From NCBI RefSeq assembly GCF_013184495.1, contig NZ_JAAOIY010000004.1, positions 124,001-188,000 of the forward strand: DNA of 64,000 nucleotides, written 5' to 3'. The DNA is from Sporosarcina jiandibaonis (GTDB lineage: Bacteria > Bacillota > Bacilli > Bacillales_A > Planococcaceae). The notes beneath the pieces were generated by a model that saw only the letters and a program-made list of their open reading frames with translations, searched no databases and was not told the origin of the DNA. Position 1 is the first letter of the stretch, and every line of letters starts with the position of its first letter. The position numbers were made by a program, and so were the translations under genes. Of the stretch, positions 26,301 to 33,950 are shown in pieces.

Positions 26301-28790
26301 ACATTCAAAAACTGGCATAACTTCGAACAATCTACAGCGGGCACAGCTTGGGATTACGGTCATGTCGTGGTTTCTACAGATCAGGTGAACTGGACTCGAC
26401 TGCAAAAATTCCAAGGACTGACAGCCAATTGGACGGATGTAGAAATCGACCTTTCCGCATATAGCGGTCAACGCGTCTATGTCGGGTTCGAAGCATTCTC
26501 CGATGGCAGCGTGGTCAGAGACGGTTGGTATATTGATGATGTCGGACTTTCAAACACGTCAAATCAAACAGCCTCAGCCGATTCGGTCCAAAAAGCATCT
26601 GCTAAAAAAGAAAGTACAGCACCAACAGCACTTCCAATTCGCGCACAAGTAAGTGTCCTCGAAAACGGAAGAACTGTCTTTACAAATCCGGCCGACGGAT
26701 CCTATTCGCTCACGCTCCCAGTTGGAGATTTCACAGTTGAAGCAGGAGCCTACGGGTACGAAACAAAACAACAAACAGTATCAATCGCGGACGGCGAAGA
26801 AACTCTCGCTAATTTCACATTAGACGAGTTAGATCAAGGCACTGTCACTGGACAAGTTACAAACAGTGAAACAGGCAACGCGATCGCGAATGCAACACTT
26901 CTATTGATCGAAGATGCAAATATTCAACCAGTAGAAACGGATGAAAATGGAAACTTCTCACTGACTGCGTATGAAGGAACCTATACGCTAAAAGTTATGG
27001 CGCTTAATTTCCACAGCCAAGAAGTTGAAATCACGATCGGTTCAGATCCGATCGAAGTCAATGTCGAACTCGATCCGTACTACACGTATCCAGGCGGCGA
27101 AATCGGTTATGACGATGGAACTCCTGAAAACGCACGTGCTTTCTACGATGCAGGAAACGGTTGGGCAGTGAAGATGTCTCTGCCTGAAGGAAGAGATTCC
27201 GCAATCGTAACGGACGGCGTATTCCGCTTCTGGGATACAGAATGGCCTGTACCGGGCGGAACTGAATTCGCAGTAGAAGTATGGGATGCAGGTTCAAACG
27301 GCTTGCCAGGCAAAAAGTTAGCAGGTCCAATTGCCGGAACAGCAAAACGCGACGGAACGTGGACATCAGTGAACCTGAGAGATCACAACATCATTGTTGA
27401 TGGCGATTTCTATATGGTTTACATTCAAACGAAGGCAAATCCGAATGCACCAGGTCTCGCAACGGATGAAAGCAGTACGAATGCGAAAAGAAGTTACCAA
27501 TATGTTGGCGGAGCTTGGTCTGCATCTCCAGCAGAAGAAGGGAACTATATGATTCGTGCGCGCGTAGATTATGAAATCGCGAAGCCGGTCATTACGACTC
27601 CTGAATCCGGCTTGGTCACGAATCAAGAAACAGTGACAATCGAAGGGACAGCTTCACCAACGACGACAATCCAGTTGAAAAACAACGGCGAAGAAGTCGG
27701 GTCGGCTGAAATTGGCGATGACGGTACATTCTCATTCGATGCCAACTTAACAGAAGGCGAGAACAAGTTTGTTGCAGTGACACTATTTGGCGGAGATACA
27801 GCTGGATCTTCTGAACCAGTGACAGTCACGCTAGATACAGTTGCTCCGGCATTAACAATCGATAGTCCGGAAGACGGCGATCTAACAAATCGTGAAACAG
27901 TCACTGTTGAAGGGACTGTCTCAGACGAACATCTCGATTCCGTAGAAGTTAACGGAGTGCCGGTAACGGTCACAGACGGAAACTACTCGAAACGAATTCT
28001 GCTTGACGAAGGCGCGAATGAAATCACAGTCGTAGCGTCCGACTTAGCTGGAAACTCGGAAACGAAAACAGTTACCGTAACAGCGAAATGGAACGCGCCG
28101 ACAATCGAAAACCTACAACCATCGGCCAATCGAACAGTCAAACCGGGCGATGAAGTAGATATTTCATTCTCGAGTGATGCAGAAGGCGGAGCAGCAAGCT
28201 TCACAGTACAAATTCCAGCACAAGGGAATCTACTATCTTCAACAAGCTTGCCGATCGAAGAAGTATCACCGGGCGTTTACAGCACAACTTGGGTTGTTCC
28301 GAACATCACAGTTGACGGAGCAGTCATAGTTGTCGAACTCACAGACGCTGCAGGCAATACAGTTAGACAAGCAGCTGACGGCACAATTACTGTCAAAGGT
28401 TCTGGCAGCGGCGATGAAGAAACTGGCGGCTGGTACTACGAAGGTGGTAAAACGTATTATATTGTCGACGGTAAGAAAGTCAAAGGTTGGTATGAAATTG
28501 ATTCCAACATGTACTACTTCGACAAGAATGGCGTCATGCAAACGGGCATGGTAAAAGTTTCAGGCGACACTTACTATCTCGGTGACGACGGCATTAGACA
28601 ATCCGGTTGGGTTGATCACCAGTCGAAAAGATATTTCTTCAGCCGGGATAATGGCAGCATGCAGTTCGGTTGGATCACGGACGGCGGACACAAGTACTAC
28701 ACCGACAACAAAGGCGTCATGCAAACAGGTTACGTGAAGATCAAAGGAAAAACGTATTTCTTCGATGACGAGGGAAGACTAGTAGAATAA
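23388..28790 (+). CDS. Giant bacillopeptidase F-like subtilase with MAM, Ig and choline-binding-type repeats
   Basis: An 1800-residue secreted S8 protease starting at a TTG with GGGAGGA upstream. Layout: signal peptide (1-31), I9-type propeptide (about 60-180), catalytic domain (about 200-505) with D225, H271 (HGTHVTG), oxyanion N370 (FSAGN) and S445 (GTSMSGPA), very like bacillopeptidase F; two tandem immune-inhibitor/MAM-like modules (about 625-800 and 890-1065) each containing FKxWHNFE and GWYIDDVGL; two carboxypeptidase-regulatory-like domains; Ig-like domains; and a C-terminal set of aromatic Gly/Trp repeats (GWYYEGGKTYYI, GVMQTGMVKVSGDTYYL) of the choline/cell-wall-binding type. It probably degrades protein at the cell surface and is retained by these repeats. 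Confidence 0.9.
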   Translation: MRNKKRTQKRAFSMFATFLMVLSLITPGFAAAESSSGKLHQSVNETQATPKEKMGKRLLGEFEKQEKLTFLVKFKEQSDSAKVAKEARAKAEKNKLSAHDAKFQQRSAVVSDLKSVAIESQQGVVEYLEGEMASGNVDEYNSYFIVNGMAVTATKEVAEKIAAFAEVEKILPNEERQLHEAVVKADEVAPQSELANVEWNVERVNAPAAWALGIDGSGTVVASLDTGVQWDHPGLKAKYRGYDAGTGAVNHQYSWFDASGGKAAPLDDHGHGTHVTGTMVGSEPNGANQVGVAPGAKWIATKVFNAAGSTTDAILLNAAQWIIAPGGDVNMAPDVVNNSWGGGPGLDEWYRPTVIAWRAAEIFPEFSAGNTRVGNPGGPGSVAVPANYPESFATGATDINNKVASFSLRGPSPYGEIKPDISAPGVNIRSTVPGSGYEGGWNGTSMSGPAVSGVAALLRQVNANITVDEMEQLLLDTATPLTDSQYPESPNHGYGYGLVDAYEAVSSIIDGLGTLKGQVMVDGEDAEAPTFEHSAPAETYAGMDLNLSVFVSDNVSITGVQLMYKTGDEWTTVDATRKSGDFKSGDYAVKIAGDDIAVPSFTYKWVINDYGNNTVESGEYSIEVKAGITTGYFENFDTSHSPVGWYSKGANDAWQWGAPTSGPGEAYSGENVYATNLAGNYNSSMNATLVMPPVDLPEGPSFLQFKHWHNFEESSAGRAWDYGHVVISTDGENWTNLEMFQGLSDGWKATEIDLSEYSGRVYLGFHMFSDGSVVREGWYIDDVGLAETSQYSDDSEAPVINHTAPQEVYSEMDLVLKANVTDNLRISYVNLHYKDTEGAWQQVQATQDSGNESSGTFSATIPGNQVTGQSITYYFETSDYGGNVVATEEYTVEVKPGITVGYFEDFEGSPSGWYSFGTNDTWQLGVPTSGPNGAASGEKVYATNLAGPYLSNMNAKLVMPAIDLPEGDAYLTFKNWHNFEQSTAGTAWDYGHVVVSTDQVNWTRLQKFQGLTANWTDVEIDLSAYSGQRVYVGFEAFSDGSVVRDGWYIDDVGLSNTSNQTASADSVQKASAKKESTAPTALPIRAQVSVLENGRTVFTNPADGSYSLTLPVGDFTVEAGAYGYETKQQTVSIADGEETLANFTLDELDQGTVTGQVTNSETGNAIANATLLLIEDANIQPVETDENGNFSLTAYEGTYTLKVMALNFHSQEVEITIGSDPIEVNVELDPYYTYPGGEIGYDDGTPENARAFYDAGNGWAVKMSLPEGRDSAIVTDGVFRFWDTEWPVPGGTEFAVEVWDAGSNGLPGKKLAGPIAGTAKRDGTWTSVNLRDHNIIVDGDFYMVYIQTKANPNAPGLATDESSTNAKRSYQYVGGAWSASPAEEGNYMIRARVDYEIAKPVITTPESGLVTNQETVTIEGTASPTTTIQLKNNGEEVGSAEIGDDGTFSFDANLTEGENKFVAVTLFGGDTAGSSEPVTVTLDTVAPALTIDSPEDGDLTNRETVTVEGTVSDEHLDSVEVNGVPVTVTDGNYSKRILLDEGANEITVVASDLAGNSETKTVTVTAKWNAPTIENLQPSANRTVKPGDEVDISFSSDAEGGAASFTVQIPAQGNLLSSTSLPIEEVSPGVYSTTWVVPNITVDGAVIVVELTDAAGNTVRQAADGTITVKGSGSGDEETGGWYYEGGKTYYIVDGKKVKGWYEIDSNMYYFDKNGVMQTGMVKVSGDTYYLGDDGIRQSGWVDHQSKRYFFSRDNGSMQFGWITDGGHKYYTDNKGVMQTGYVKIKGKTYFFDDEGRLVE

Positions 28791-28799
28791 TAATCGAAG

Positions 28800-28831
28800 A
28801 GAGACTATGCCCAGGCGGCGTAGTCTCTTTT
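28800..28831 (+). terminator. Terminator after the large subtilase gene
   Basis: AGAGACTA (28800-28807) pairs with TAGTCTCT (28821-28828), followed by TTT. A near copy lies at 30072. Confidence 0.85.
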
Positions 28832-28838
28832 ACTTTGG

Positions 28839-28960
28839 AGTAGCCAACAACCTCGCGGAAGTCGAAACGACTAAAGATGCGTCTCAAACGACTAAAGCCA
28901 CTCCCCAAACGACCATAGCCATTACCAAAGCGACTAAACCCACTAAACCCACCTACTCCC
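28839..28960. repeat. Intergenic array, 21-bp period (ACGACTAAAG family)
   Basis: (A/G)CGAC cores occur at 28867, 28888, 28909 and 28930, exactly 21 bp apart, mostly as AAACGACTAAAG. The preceding segment GTAGCCAACAACCTCGCGG is shared, with few changes, with 30114 onward. From about 28960 to 29171 I see no other feature apart from the region upstream of the amidase gene. Confidence 0.85.
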
Positions 28961-29171
28961 TTAATTACTATAACAAGGTCTATAGACATAATTTGTTGGC
29001 TTTGGTACATTATAAAGTAACTATTTCCATTGCTTTCACACGAAACAAAAGAACTAATTAGAAAGACTAAGTTCACTAACCCTAATTAACAGATACATAC
29101 AGTAATAAAACTACCTTAATTAAAGCGGGAAGCGGCATTTTGGGGGCTATATGAAAGGACTACAATAAAAT

Positions 29172-29891
29172 ATGAAACAAAGAACATGGATTATTTTACT
29201 CGCAACATTATTTCTTATCGCAGGATGTTCCAATGAAACAACAAAAGCGGAGGATATACCAACTTTAAGAATTGGACAAGCATCAAATAAAGGGACAGGT
29301 AACCTCAACTTTGCCTCTCCAATGACAATAACAAGTATTCCAACGATTAATTATCTCCTCCCGCAGAAAAATTCTGAAGATAGAATAACACCAATCACAC
29401 ATATCGTATTTCATTTCACCAGTAATGCTGCGCAAAAGCCCGAGGACCCTTACAACCCGAATGACATTCGTGAGACCTTCGTCGATTACGGGATTTCCGC
29501 GCATTATATGATTGGAAGAGAGGGTGAAATTTATCTGCTGGTCCCGGAGAATCGAATTGCCCATCATGCGGGGGAAGGGGATTTAAAGGACTTTCCACAC
29601 TATAAAGACCAGCTAAATAAGTATTCAATTGGAATTGAAATGCTGGCAATTGGAACAAAGGAAGAAATGAATTCAATGGTGCCTGCTAATATATATGACT
29701 CCATCCCCGGGCTCCACATTGGATTTACTGAAGCACAGTACCAATCCCTGCGAAGATTAGTCAATGATATAGTCAATAGAAACCCAGCTATAAAGAAAGA
29801 TAGAGCGCATATTATTGGCCACGATGAATATGCACCAAGCCGAAAAACAGATCCAGGCTCTCTGTTTAGTTGGTCCGAAATCGGGTTTTAA
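29172..29891 (+). CDS. Lipoprotein N-acetylmuramoyl-L-alanine amidase (Amidase_2)
   Basis: A 239-residue lipoprotein with lipobox LIAGC (Cys19) and an Amidase_2/PGRP-type domain (about 70-235). THIVFHFTSN carries the first zinc His, HAGEGD the central pattern, and IIGHDEYAPSRKTDPG the second His and the Asp ligand. It would cut the amide bond between muramic acid and L-Ala, anchored outside the membrane. The start is an ATG; the upstream ribosome site is weak (GAAAGGAC about 15 bases upstream). The same reading frame stays open for 56 more codons after the TAA and encodes a membrane segment (next entry). Confidence 0.85.
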   Translation: MKQRTWIILLATLFLIAGCSNETTKAEDIPTLRIGQASNKGTGNLNFASPMTITSIPTINYLLPQKNSEDRITPITHIVFHFTSNAAQKPEDPYNPNDIRETFVDYGISAHYMIGREGEIYLLVPENRIAHHAGEGDLKDFPHYKDQLNKYSIGIEMLAIGTKEEMNSMVPANIYDSIPGLHIGFTEAQYQSLRRLVNDIVNRNPAIKKDRAHIIGHDEYAPSRKTDPGSLFSWSEIGF

Positions 29892-30062
29892 ATAGTTTGG
29901 GAACCTCTTTCCATACTCGGGATATTAGTCGCATGCACAATACAATTTCATCCGAAAACAGCTACAAACGGCTTTAATTTACTAGCAATTGGCTTACTAT
30001 TTACAGCAGCTGGTGGAATCCTTTTAGTAGCAAGAAATAGAAAATCAGAAGTAATAGCTTAA
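29892..30062 (+). pseudogene. In-frame membrane-protein segment after the amidase stop
   Basis: Directly after the amidase TAA (29889-29891), the same frame encodes 56 residues: WEPLSILGILVACTIQF, a short polar loop, LLAIGLLFTAAGGILLVARN and a basic tail, ending TAA at 30060. That is two hydrophobic segments with a positive C-terminus, clearly protein-like. There is no start codon and no ribosome site. It may be the remnant of a small two-helix membrane protein, a tail detached by a nonsense mutation, or a readthrough extension. Confidence 0.55.
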
Positions 30063-30071
30063 TAAAGAAAG

Positions 30072-30104
30072 AGAGACTTAGCCGTGGTAGCGTAGTCTCT
30101 TTTT
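30072..30104 (+). terminator. Terminator, copy of the one at 28800
   Basis: AGAGACT (30072-30078) pairs with AGTCTCT (30094-30100), followed by TTTT. Sequence and context parallel the terminator after the large subtilase gene. Confidence 0.8.
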
Positions 30105-30113
30105 AAAAATTAA

Positions 30114-30240
30114 AGTAGCCAACGACCTTGCGGACGTCGAAACGACTAAAGAGTCTCCCCAAACGACTATAACAGCCGTCGAAGCGCCCATTACCGCCCC
30201 CGAAACGACCAAACCCACCACCAACCACACGAATAAACCC
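30114..30240. repeat. Intergenic array, 21-bp period (ACGACTAAAG family)
   Basis: Cores occur at 30142 (ACGAC), 30163 (ACGAC), 30184 (GCGCC) and 30205 (ACGAC), exactly 21 bp apart, with one more ACGAC at 30122. The first part is a diverged copy of 28839-28890. It lies between the 3' end of the amidase region and the convergent LysM gene. Confidence 0.85.
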
Positions 30241-30241
30241 A

Positions 30242-30272
30242 CAAAAAAGGCCCACAGACGGATTCCCCGTCC
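30242..30272 (-). terminator. Possible terminator of the LysM-NlpC/P60 gene
   Basis: On the minus strand GACGG/CCGTC (30257-30271) is followed, after GTGGGCC, by a T-run (30242-30247). The gap between stem and T-run makes it weak. Confidence 0.35.
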
Positions 30273-30296
30273 ATGAACCTCTATAATCTTCAAAAA

Positions 30297-31406
30297 TTAA
30301 TTCGCAACGCTATAAAGACGCTTATAACTATCAAACTTCGTTTTCCAATAGCTATCATTTACATTATTGATAGCAACTCCGCTAGAACCTGCGTGAATGA
30401 AGTTGCCATTTCCTAAATAAACACCCAAATGAGAAATGCCCGCTCGGTATGTATTTTTGAAAAATACTAAATCACCAGGTTGTGGCGTTTCGACATAAAA
30501 TGATCTGTTAAAATAGCCAGTCGAATTTGTACGTGTCATGGAAATACCAGCTTTGTTGTGAACGTAGTGGATGAACCCGCTACAGTCAAAGCCGCTTGTC
30601 GTTTGTCCTCCCCATACATAAGGAATTCCTTTTAGCGTTTGTGCAGTAGCTATTAAATTCGCATAAGCACCAATGCCCGATGCAGATGCAGAAGGTACAG
30701 CCGGTTTAGGGTTCGAAACCTTATCCGTAGACGTTCCGCCATTTAACTTAAGCTTTTGCCCGATATGAATGATATGTGTCGTAATGCCGTTCGCTCTCAT
30801 AATCTCGCTGATCGGCACACCGAAACGCGCACTAATGTGTGAAAGCGTATCGCCGCCCACAACCGTATACGTCGTCGCTGTAGTAGAAGGAGCCGTTGCA
30901 GCAGGCGCAGGTACCTTCGGTGTTGTCGTAACAGGCGTTGTTTGCGCCGGCGGAGTCGTTACAGCCGCTGCAGCATTTTCAACCTTCAATACTTGTCCAA
31001 CACTAAGGACGTTGACATTTCTAATATTATTTAAAGATGCCAACTTCGCAACCGTCGTTTTATGAGCCGAAGCAATCGCGCCAAGCGTGTCGCCGCGTTT
31101 AACCGTGTACGTACTGCTCGTCGTCGCAGCAGCAATAGGCGCAGTAGCCGGTTTCTTAGCTGTGCTTGTCGCAGTAGCAGTCGTGCTCGCAGACAACACA
31201 AGTTTTTGATTCGGGAAAATCAAATCTCCATTTAAATTATTCCAAGTCTTTATATTATTAACAGAAACATTATGATTCAGAGCAATTTTCCAAAGGGAAT
31301 CACCTGGTTTAACATTATATGTATCTGTTGAAGCTTCCGCGTCGCCAACAGCAATCATCGTTGCAAGGGCAGTTGTCGCCATTACAGAAAAAACGGTTTT
31401 CTTCAA
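30297..31406 (-). CDS. LysM-NlpC/P60 peptidoglycan endopeptidase
   Basis: A 369-residue secreted D,L-endopeptidase of the LytE/LytF/CwlS type. It has a signal peptide (1-26), three LysM domains (29-72, 99-142, 179-222) separated by Ala/Thr/Pro-rich linkers, and a C-terminal NlpC/P60 domain (about 245-365) with catalytic C275 (FDCSGF), H326 (SHLGVY) and H338 (FIHAG). The start is a TTG preceded by AGGGGGAAC on the minus strand. It lies downstream of the capA-like and tagB-like genes on the same strand, but 120 bp of AT-rich sequence could hold its own promoter. Confidence 0.93.
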   Translation of the reverse strand: MKKTVFSVMATTALATMIAVGDAEASTDTYNVKPGDSLWKIALNHNVSVNNIKTWNNLNGDLIFPNQKLVLSASTTATATSTAKKPATAPIAAATTSSTYTVKRGDTLGAIASAHKTTVAKLASLNNIRNVNVLSVGQVLKVENAAAAVTTPPAQTTPVTTTPKVPAPAATAPSTTATTYTVVGGDTLSHISARFGVPISEIMRANGITTHIIHIGQKLKLNGGTSTDKVSNPKPAVPSASASGIGAYANLIATAQTLKGIPYVWGGQTTSGFDCSGFIHYVHNKAGISMTRTNSTGYFNRSFYVETPQPGDLVFFKNTYRAGISHLGVYLGNGNFIHAGSSGVAINNVNDSYWKTKFDSYKRLYSVAN

Positions 31407-31526
31407 TTATGTTCCCCCTTTTAAGGTTGTAGATATATCTACCTCTCTCTAATTCTACCTCAAAAGGAAAATTTAACAAGAACATTTTAATTACAAATAT
31501 ATTACAAACAGAGCGAATTCGACAGT

Positions 31527-32618
31527 TTACTCCGCAAACAGTGTGGCATTCATATGATCGATGACCCAATCATTCGATACAATCTTTTCCTTTTCGACGC
31601 CTTTCAGCGGCACTACCCGGGAAACCCCTTTCTCATCTTTCACGACAGCCGTCGGAAAAAAGGACGGATGACTAATCGTAATCGGTGAGATCGTGTTCGA
31701 TTCATCTTTTTCAATCGTCAAGCGCGCGATACCGCCGATATCCGTATACTCGAACTTTTGCCCGGAAAAGAAATTCCCCAGCGAATAAAAAACATGCGTA
31801 GGATTTCCATTTTCGCCTTCCAGCATATCGAACTGCTGCAACACATGAGGATGATGTCCGAAAATGATATCGCCGCCCGCATCCGCAATCACCTGCGCCA
31901 AATCCTTTTGCGTTTGATTTGGAGAAAGCTCGTACTCATTTCCCCAATGCATCGAAACAACTGCAACATCCACCAATTTCTTCATTGCTTTCACTTCCTG
32001 TGAAATGCGTTCCGGGTCGATTCGCGCAACCAAATAATCTTTCCCTTCAGGCGTCGGAATCCCGTTCGTCCCGTACGTATACGCCAAAAATCCAATCGTA
32101 ATATCATTGACCGTTACAATTCGCAACTCGTCTTGATCCTCGAAAGACGTATAAGCACCGACATAAGGCATGTCGTAAGACTTAATATTTTCAATCGCAG
32201 CCAACGTCCCTTTTTCCCCGCGGTCCAATGTATGGTTATTCGCAATCGATACCATATTCACACCCGCATCCTGCAACCCTTTAATAATATGCGCCGGGCT
32301 ATTAAAAGCCGGATACCCGCTATACTCAAAAATATCACCCGCAGGCATTGACTCTTGATTGGCCAATAAAAAATCAATCGACTCCATCGACGATTTCACT
32401 TCTGCGAAAGAATACGCATAGTCATCGTATGTGTATAGCGGATTATGCAATAAAATATCTCCGATCATCCCGATGGTCATTCTGGTTGGGGGAGTATTAT
32501 AGGTGACTTCTGGTGTTTCTTTAACGGTAAAATCGTCTGGAACGCGTACCTCATTATGATCAGAAAAGGAGCACCCAGCTAAAAACAATAGAACAAAGAA
32601 CAGTAATAGCCTTTTCAT
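31527..32618 (-). CDS. CapA/PgsA-type lipoprotein, putative metallophosphatase
   Basis: A 363-residue lipoprotein (MKRLLLFFVLLFLAGCSF, lipobox Cys16) with a PGA_cap calcineurin-like domain. Metal-ligand patterns are in order: GMIGDILL, ANQES, SIANNHTLD, SMHWGNEYE and IFGHHPHVLQ. CapA homologues take part in poly-gamma-glutamate synthesis, but no capB or capC is present here, so the role is open. The ATG at 32618 was chosen over an upstream TTG-type extension because it gives the lipoprotein signal and has GAAGGGG upstream. It lies 29 bp downstream of the tagB-like gene, likely in one transcript. Confidence 0.87.
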   Translation of the reverse strand: MKRLLLFFVLLFLAGCSFSDHNEVRVPDDFTVKETPEVTYNTPPTRMTIGMIGDILLHNPLYTYDDYAYSFAEVKSSMESIDFLLANQESMPAGDIFEYSGYPAFNSPAHIIKGLQDAGVNMVSIANNHTLDRGEKGTLAAIENIKSYDMPYVGAYTSFEDQDELRIVTVNDITIGFLAYTYGTNGIPTPEGKDYLVARIDPERISQEVKAMKKLVDVAVVSMHWGNEYELSPNQTQKDLAQVIADAGGDIIFGHHPHVLQQFDMLEGENGNPTHVFYSLGNFFSGQKFEYTDIGGIARLTIEKDESNTISPITISHPSFFPTAVVKDEKGVSRVVPLKGVEKEKIVSNDWVIDHMNATLFAE

Positions 32619-32647
32619 ATAATTACGCCCCTTCATTGAGATGTTTG

Positions 32648-33805
32648 TTATTGCTTTAGATAATCTATCAGAGCACGGGAGGACTGTCCCGCCGAATAGC
32701 GATTCCAACGATTAGAAAACTCAGCTATTTCCTCCAGATCAAAATCATCCTGGCGAATTAATTCAATAATCTCATCTGTCGATTGAACAATTGGCCCCGG
32801 CACGACCTCATCATAAGAAGCCCAAAAGCCGCTTTCTTTCTCATAGTCTCTCAAATCATATGGAAAAAAGATTTGGGGACGATTCAATAATGCGAATTCA
32901 TAAGGCATCGATGAATAATCGGATAGTAAATAATCCGTCACCAACAAAAGATGATTGACATTCGGATAAGCCGAAACATCAAGTACACCGTCTATGCGAG
33001 AGTCTACATAATTCATCTTAACTGCTGGATGCATACGAATTAACAACATAAACTCCGGTCCGAGCGCCGTTGCCATTTTCTCAACCTCGAGTCCGATTTC
33101 CTGACCTTCCAATTCATCACGTCGAAACGTAGGCGCATATAAAATAACTTTCTTCGATTCGATTTCCGGATAGGTATTATAGACCTTGCGAATAGCGGCA
33201 GACTTCGCCGTTTCATCATAGAAAAAATCAGTACGCGGGATTCCAGTTTTCAAAAACTGGTTATCATTTAAATTAAAAGCTTTTTTGAAAATAGGAATCA
33301 TCGATTCCGATCCGACAACCACCTTGTCGAAACGCGAATACACTTGCTTGAATCGTTTCTGCGCAGACGTAGATCGGTCATAAAATGTCGGGTCTTCCAT
33401 CCCGAACTTTTTCACGGCCCCCGCAGCATGCCAAAGTTGGATGCATTCGACACCTGGCTTGAAATTCATCACGCTTAAAAACGCAAAGTAATTATCGACA
33501 AAAACATGGCGTGCTGTCGCTAGATGGTAAATACTCATCACATACTGAATTATATTCAAACTATCAAAAGAAATGATTCGTTTCTCATCTATATTCAATT
33601 GAGCATATGAATAATTACTTTTTCGAGACCGCAAAATCACAACGTCAGCTTGTTGCTGGCGAAGAACCTCACGCGCCACATAATCAGCGTTATCCCCAAA
33701 ACTAGAAACGAAAACGTATTTGTTTTGGATAGGGAAGAGCTTGGCGATTGTGAAGATTGATTTTGTCAGGAATAAATACATAGCGATTAGGAATTCTTTA
33801 GACAA
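32648..33805 (-). CDS. tagB: TagB/TarB-like glycerophosphotransferase (WTA primase)
   Basis: A 385-residue peripheral membrane transferase of the CDP-glycerol glycerophosphotransferase family. TagB/TarB adds the first glycerol phosphate to the ManNAc-GlcNAc lipid linkage unit. Seen: an N-terminal hydrophobic/amphipathic segment, IQLWHAAGAVKKFGMED (the catalytic His motif, TarB-like, followed by a YDRSTSAQKRFKQVYSRFD stretch), YAPTFRRDE, LLIRMHPAV and LSDYSSMPYEFALL. The WHAAGAxKxFG form groups it with TarB rather than TagF/TarL. The start is a TTG with AGAAGGTG upstream. Separated from the other tag genes by other wall genes. Confidence 0.85.
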   Translation of the reverse strand: MSKEFLIAMYLFLTKSIFTIAKLFPIQNKYVFVSSFGDNADYVAREVLRQQQADVVILRSRKSNYSYAQLNIDEKRIISFDSLNIIQYVMSIYHLATARHVFVDNYFAFLSVMNFKPGVECIQLWHAAGAVKKFGMEDPTFYDRSTSAQKRFKQVYSRFDKVVVGSESMIPIFKKAFNLNDNQFLKTGIPRTDFFYDETAKSAAIRKVYNTYPEIESKKVILYAPTFRRDELEGQEIGLEVEKMATALGPEFMLLIRMHPAVKMNYVDSRIDGVLDVSAYPNVNHLLLVTDYLLSDYSSMPYEFALLNRPQIFFPYDLRDYEKESGFWASYDEVVPGPIVQSTDEIIELIRQDDFDLEEIAEFSNRWNRYSAGQSSRALIDYLKQ

Positions 33806-33840
33806 GTGGGCACCTTCTTTACAATTAAATCGTGCTTTTA

Positions 33841-33846
33841 ATTATA
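33841..33846 (-). promoter_or_regulatory. Candidate -10 box upstream of the tagB-like gene
   Basis: On the minus strand TATAAT occurs about 35 bases before the start; no convincing -35 at 17 bp. Confidence 0.35.
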
Positions 33847-33889
33847 ACAGATATGTTAATAACTAATGAAAGACGTGGAAATGTTTATT

Positions 33890-33942
33890 TGAAAAATAGC
33901 CGTTCTCGTTAGCTTAAAATAAAGCTTACGAGAACGGCTATT
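33890..33942 (-). terminator. Strong terminator of the Amidase_3 gene
   Basis: AATAGCCGTTCTCGT (33895-33909) pairs with ACGAGAACGGCTATT (33928-33942), with further pairing of AGCTT/AAGCT inside. On the minus strand it is followed by TTTTTC. Confidence 0.92.
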
Positions 33943-33950
33943 GTAATTGA

